Positions 58,879 through 62,116 of a stretch of 62,116 nucleotides of DNA are shown one piece after another (positions within the stretch are counted from its first letter, which is position 1; each line of letters begins with the position of its first letter). Below the pieces are notes generated by a model, which saw only the letters and a program-made list of their open reading frames with translations, did no database searches and was not told where the DNA came from. Origin of the DNA: Moraxella pluranimalium (lineage in GTDB: Bacteria; Pseudomonadota; Gammaproteobacteria; Pseudomonadales; Moraxellaceae); assembly GCF_002014825.1 (NCBI RefSeq), contig NZ_MUYU01000035.1, forward strand, positions 1-62,116. The letters are read 5' to 3'. The translations under genes were made by a program, and so were the position numbers.

Positions 58879-61800
58879 ATGAGATTCAACGAAAACACCC
58901 TAGAGCTACATGCCATCGCCGTCCTAGAGCAGGCGGGGTGGCGACACGTGCACGGAAGCATGATTTTGGCTGAGCGTGAGTATCCGTGGCGAGCGGATAC
59001 GAGCGAGGTGGTGCTGACGCATCGCCTGCGTGAGGCGGTGGCGAGGCTCAATCCACAGCTACCATCAGCTGTAGTGGATGAGGTTGTGGCGGTGGTAGTG
59101 AAGCCTGATATCATCGATATTGCCGAGCGCAATCATCATGCCTATCGCTATCTCAAGGAGGGCGTGCCGGTCAGATATACCGTGGATGGTGTGGAGCGGA
59201 CGGAGTATGCACGCTTGGTGGATTTTTATCATCCTGAGTACAATAGCTTTGATGTGGTCAATCAATTAGCAATCCGAGGGCGCAGGATCAATCGTAGGCC
59301 TGATGTGATCCTATATCTGAACGGTCTGCCTGTGGTGATGATGGAGCTGAAGAATCCCTTTGACGAGCACAAGGACATTCGCGACGCCTATCAGCAACTA
59401 CAGACGTACAAAGACGAGATTGCTGAGGCGTTTGTATTTAATCAGTTTTTGGTGATTTCAGATGGGATGACGGCTCGTGTGGGGTCGTTGACAGCGGATT
59501 TTGATCGCTTTAGTCCGTGGCGTGTGGTGGATGAGCGTCGTCATGTGCGAGCGGTGTTTGAGCATGAGCTTGATGGTGTGCTTGAGGGATTGTGCACGCC
59601 TAGACAGCTACTTGATTATATCCAAAACTTCATCGTCTATGAGCGCAATCACAAGGGCGCAACCATCAAAAAAATCGCAGGCTACCATCAGTACTATGGC
59701 GTCAATCAGGCATTGGTGTGTACGCTACAGGCGGCAGGCGAGGGCGGCGATGGCAAGATTGGGGTGGTGTGGCATACCCAAGGCTCGGGCAAATCCTTGT
59801 CGATGCTCTTTTATGCTGGCAAGGTGATGGCAAGCGCTGGGCTGAATAACCCAACTTTGGTGATTGTGACTGACCGTAATGATTTGGATGGGCAATTATT
59901 TTCGACATTCTCATCGGGTCAGGAGCTGATTCGTCAGACGCCGATTCAGGCAGATGATCGAGAGATGCTCAGGCAGGCATTGGCACAGCGTGAGACGGGT
60001 GGGGTGTTTTTTACCACGATTCAAAAATTTGGGCTCATTGAGGGCGAGCTACGCCATCCTGTGCTCAATGACCGCAAAAATATCATCGTCATCACTGATG
60101 AAGCACACCGCAGTCAGTATGGCTTTAACCAAAAGCTCAGCCACACAGGGCAATATCGCACAGGCTATGCTCAGCATCTTAGGGATGCGCTGCCCAATGC
60201 GTCCTTTATCGGATTTACAGGGACGCCGATCAGCTTAGAGGATAAGGATACTCGAGGCGTGTTCGGGGATTATGTATCGATTTATGATATTCATGATGCG
60301 GTTGAAGATGGGGCAACAGTGCCGATTATTTATGAGGCACGCCAAATCAAGCTAGAAAAAAGCGATGAATTTGACCAAGTGATGGCCGAGGTTAAGCGGC
60401 TAGAGACGGATGAGCAGGCGGTATCGCAGGATAGGGCATTGCGTCTGCGTGAGAAGCTATTTGGCACTAGTGGCAGGCTGTCGGCATTGGCAGAGGATAT
60501 TGTGATGCACTTTGAACAGCGAATCACACTGACCGATGGCAAGGCGATGATTGTGGCGATGAGCCGTGAGATCTGCGTCAAGCTGTATGATGCACTGGTT
60601 GCTATTCGACCAGAATGGCATAGTGACGATATTCACCAAGGCGCAATCAAGATTATCATGACAGGTAGCGCATCTGATGGCGAGCACCTACAAAAGCATC
60701 TGCATTCCAAGGAGGATAAAAAGACGCTAGAATCTCGTTTCAAAAACCCTGACGATCCCCTAAAAATCGTCATCGTGCGAGATATGTGGCTGACGGGCTT
60801 TGATGCGCCGTGCTGTCATACCATGTACATTGATAAGCCGATGCAGGGGCATAATCTGATGCAGGCGATTGCTCGAGTGAATCGAGTTTTTGCCAACAAA
60901 AGCCGAGATAACGGCGGCTTGGTGGTGGATTATGTGGGATTGACGGATGCACTCAAGGAGGCGACTGCCACTTATACCAACGCCAAGGGCAAAGGGCAAG
61001 TCAAGGTGGATATCGAGGCGATATTTACCAAGATGCAAGAGTATATTGAGATTATCCGTGGTCAGTTTGCAAGCCGTGTGGCAGATCAGCGATTTGATGT
61101 AGCATCCGCTTTGGCGAGCACAGACCCAAGCGCCGTTCTGATGGCGGTGCTCAAAGCGGCAAACCATATTGTCGCACTTGACCAACAGACACCGCCAGAC
61201 CCCAAGGCAGTGGATAAAACCCTAAGAAAAAACACATTTTTACAAGCAGTACGCCACGCCAAAAAAGGCTACAGCCTATGCGGTGCGATGAGTGAGGTCA
61301 AGGCGTACCAAAAAGAATTGGCGTTTTATGATGCGGTGCGTGCCACCATTGTCAAAAACTCTGTCCAAAAATCCGCCACCAAGCCTGAAGCCCAAATTGA
61401 TCTGATGGCGATGCTCAATCAAGCCGTGTCAACTGGCGGTGTGGTGGATTTATTTGACTTATTACATCAAGATAAGCCAAATATCAGCATCTTATCAGAA
61501 GAGTTTTTGGGTTGGGTGAAACAAAGTGACACACCTGATTTGTGGGCATTGGCAATCGAAAAATACCTAAAAAGCGATATCAAAACCAAAGGCAGTACCA
61601 ATCTTAGCCTACAAAAAGACTTTGAGACCCGAGTCAGCGAGGCGATGAATCAATATCACAGCCATCAGCTGACAGTGGTGCAGGTGCTTGAGATGCTTGT
61701 GCAGATGAGCCAAGAGTTCTATGAGCGACTGGCACGAGGTGAGGCGCTGGGACTTGACCCGTCCGAGATCGCATTTTATGATGCTTTGGCAAAAAATGCC

Positions 61801-62043
61801 AGCGCAATCAGTCAGCTGGGTGATGAGACGCTCAAGCAGATGGCGATTGAGATTACGGACAAACTGCGCAAGTCGGTTACGGTGGATTGGCAGTACAAGG
61901 ATTCGGTGCGTGCCAAGATGCGTGTGCTGGTGCGCCGAGCATTGCAGCGGTATAAATATCCGCCTGACAAGCAGGATGAGGCGGTGGATTTTGTCATTCA
62001 ACAGGCTGAAGAATTGGCGGATTTGTGGAGTTTGGCGGCGTGA
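58879..62043 (+). CDS. hsdR: Type I restriction endonuclease subunit HsdR
   Basis: A complete 1054-residue motor-nuclease. The PD-(D/E)xK site is D142 in RRPDVILYLNG with E156-L-K158 in MMELKNP. The SF2 translocase has Walker A HTQGSGKSLSM (about residue 301), DEAH-box ITDEAHRSQYG (about residue 406), GFTGTPISLEDKDT, and RDMWLTGFDAP and QAIARVNRVF in the second RecA domain. A helical C-terminal region contacts the methylase. Restriction needs HsdM and HsdS, so activity follows the hsdM phase state. Confidence 0.95.
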   Translation: MRFNENTLELHAIAVLEQAGWRHVHGSMILAEREYPWRADTSEVVLTHRLREAVARLNPQLPSAVVDEVVAVVVKPDIIDIAERNHHAYRYLKEGVPVRYTVDGVERTEYARLVDFYHPEYNSFDVVNQLAIRGRRINRRPDVILYLNGLPVVMMELKNPFDEHKDIRDAYQQLQTYKDEIAEAFVFNQFLVISDGMTARVGSLTADFDRFSPWRVVDERRHVRAVFEHELDGVLEGLCTPRQLLDYIQNFIVYERNHKGATIKKIAGYHQYYGVNQALVCTLQAAGEGGDGKIGVVWHTQGSGKSLSMLFYAGKVMASAGLNNPTLVIVTDRNDLDGQLFSTFSSGQELIRQTPIQADDREMLRQALAQRETGGVFFTTIQKFGLIEGELRHPVLNDRKNIIVITDEAHRSQYGFNQKLSHTGQYRTGYAQHLRDALPNASFIGFTGTPISLEDKDTRGVFGDYVSIYDIHDAVEDGATVPIIYEARQIKLEKSDEFDQVMAEVKRLETDEQAVSQDRALRLREKLFGTSGRLSALAEDIVMHFEQRITLTDGKAMIVAMSREICVKLYDALVAIRPEWHSDDIHQGAIKIIMTGSASDGEHLQKHLHSKEDKKTLESRFKNPDDPLKIVIVRDMWLTGFDAPCCHTMYIDKPMQGHNLMQAIARVNRVFANKSRDNGGLVVDYVGLTDALKEATATYTNAKGKGQVKVDIEAIFTKMQEYIEIIRGQFASRVADQRFDVASALASTDPSAVLMAVLKAANHIVALDQQTPPDPKAVDKTLRKNTFLQAVRHAKKGYSLCGAMSEVKAYQKELAFYDAVRATIVKNSVQKSATKPEAQIDLMAMLNQAVSTGGVVDLFDLLHQDKPNISILSEEFLGWVKQSDTPDLWALAIEKYLKSDIKTKGSTNLSLQKDFETRVSEAMNQYHSHQLTVVQVLEMLVQMSQEFYERLARGEALGLDPSEIAFYDALAKNASAISQLGDETLKQMAIEITDKLRKSVTVDWQYKDSVRAKMRVLVRRALQRYKYPPDKQDEAVDFVIQQAEELADLWSLAA

Positions 62044-62081
62044 TACCGCTTTGTTGCAGATATACCGGCATCACCAACACA

Positions 62082-62096
62082 AAAAACCCATCAAGC
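62082..62096. repeat. Right copy of the 15-bp direct repeat
   Basis: AAAAACCCATCAAGC, 39 bp after the hsdR stop. It matches the left arm and loop of the terminator at 54824. The window ends 20 bp later. Confidence 0.6.
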
Positions 62097-62116
62097 TATT
62101 TGAACCGCACCCCAAA

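Overview
The window looks like the replication-origin region of a Moraxellaceae chromosome, most likely Moraxella. Three things point there: the gammaproteobacterial origin block rnpA-rpmH-oriC-dnaA-dnaN-recF-gyrB, a GDSL-esterase autotransporter resembling the Moraxella catarrhalis adhesin McaP, and the overall protein character. No tRNA, rRNA, CRISPR array, transposase or prophage gene was recognised. All assignments come from reading the sequence; no database search was run.

Layout. 0-10 kb: a small stress membrane protein, then a mostly leftward housekeeping block (tsaC, dprA, thrC, rsmB, fmt, ribE, ribD, nrdR, mnmE). 10.5-20.4 kb: the origin core. Leftward rpmH-rnpA-yidD-yidC and rightward dnaA-dnaN-recF-gyrB flank an AT-rich intergenic region carrying DnaA boxes. 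A second cluster of four perfect DnaA boxes lies 6 kb away between ribE and ribD. 20.5-32 kb: guaA, a run of exported cell-wall proteins, a fold-III ornithine/lysine decarboxylase, a phosphatase-like lipoprotein, avtA, ridA, dadA, and thiC behind a TPP riboswitch. 32-50.6 kb: mostly leftward genes for riboflavin synthesis, DNA repair and recombination (rarA, xerD, ruvX, recN), a RelE/ParE-RHH toxin-antitoxin pair, the autotransporter and fabF. 50.6-54.8 kb: a candidate type I toxin mRNA, an RluA-family enzyme, rraA, sstT and a BOF-domain protein. 55-62 kb: a four-gene type I restriction-modification locus.

The most notable signals are the following. (1) Thirteen parS-like ParB sites are scattered over 48 kb around the origin, mostly inside genes, where they recur as VSRET or FHVKH peptides. 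One tandem pair forms the start of a lipoprotein gene. (2) A pentanucleotide (ACAGC) repeat sits ahead of hsdM in a register that disconnects an upstream ATG from the gene, which suggests a phase-variable system currently OFF. (3) Between hsdS and hsdR there is a translationally coupled 306-aa protein with an R-x4-H HEPN-like motif and two four-cysteine zinc-binding modules. It may be a suicide RNase analogous to PrrC. (4) A 21-22 aa hydrophobic peptide gene has a strong promoter, a perfect 5' hairpin and a 3' segment complementary to its own Shine-Dalgarno sequence, as in type I toxin mRNAs. (5) Identical CTTAAG-N5-TTTAAG boxes, each 10 nt from a -10 hexamer, precede both a PepSY-like and a BOF-domain periplasmic protein, implying one shared response regulator. 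guaA and thiC differ in codon use from their neighbours and may have been imported.
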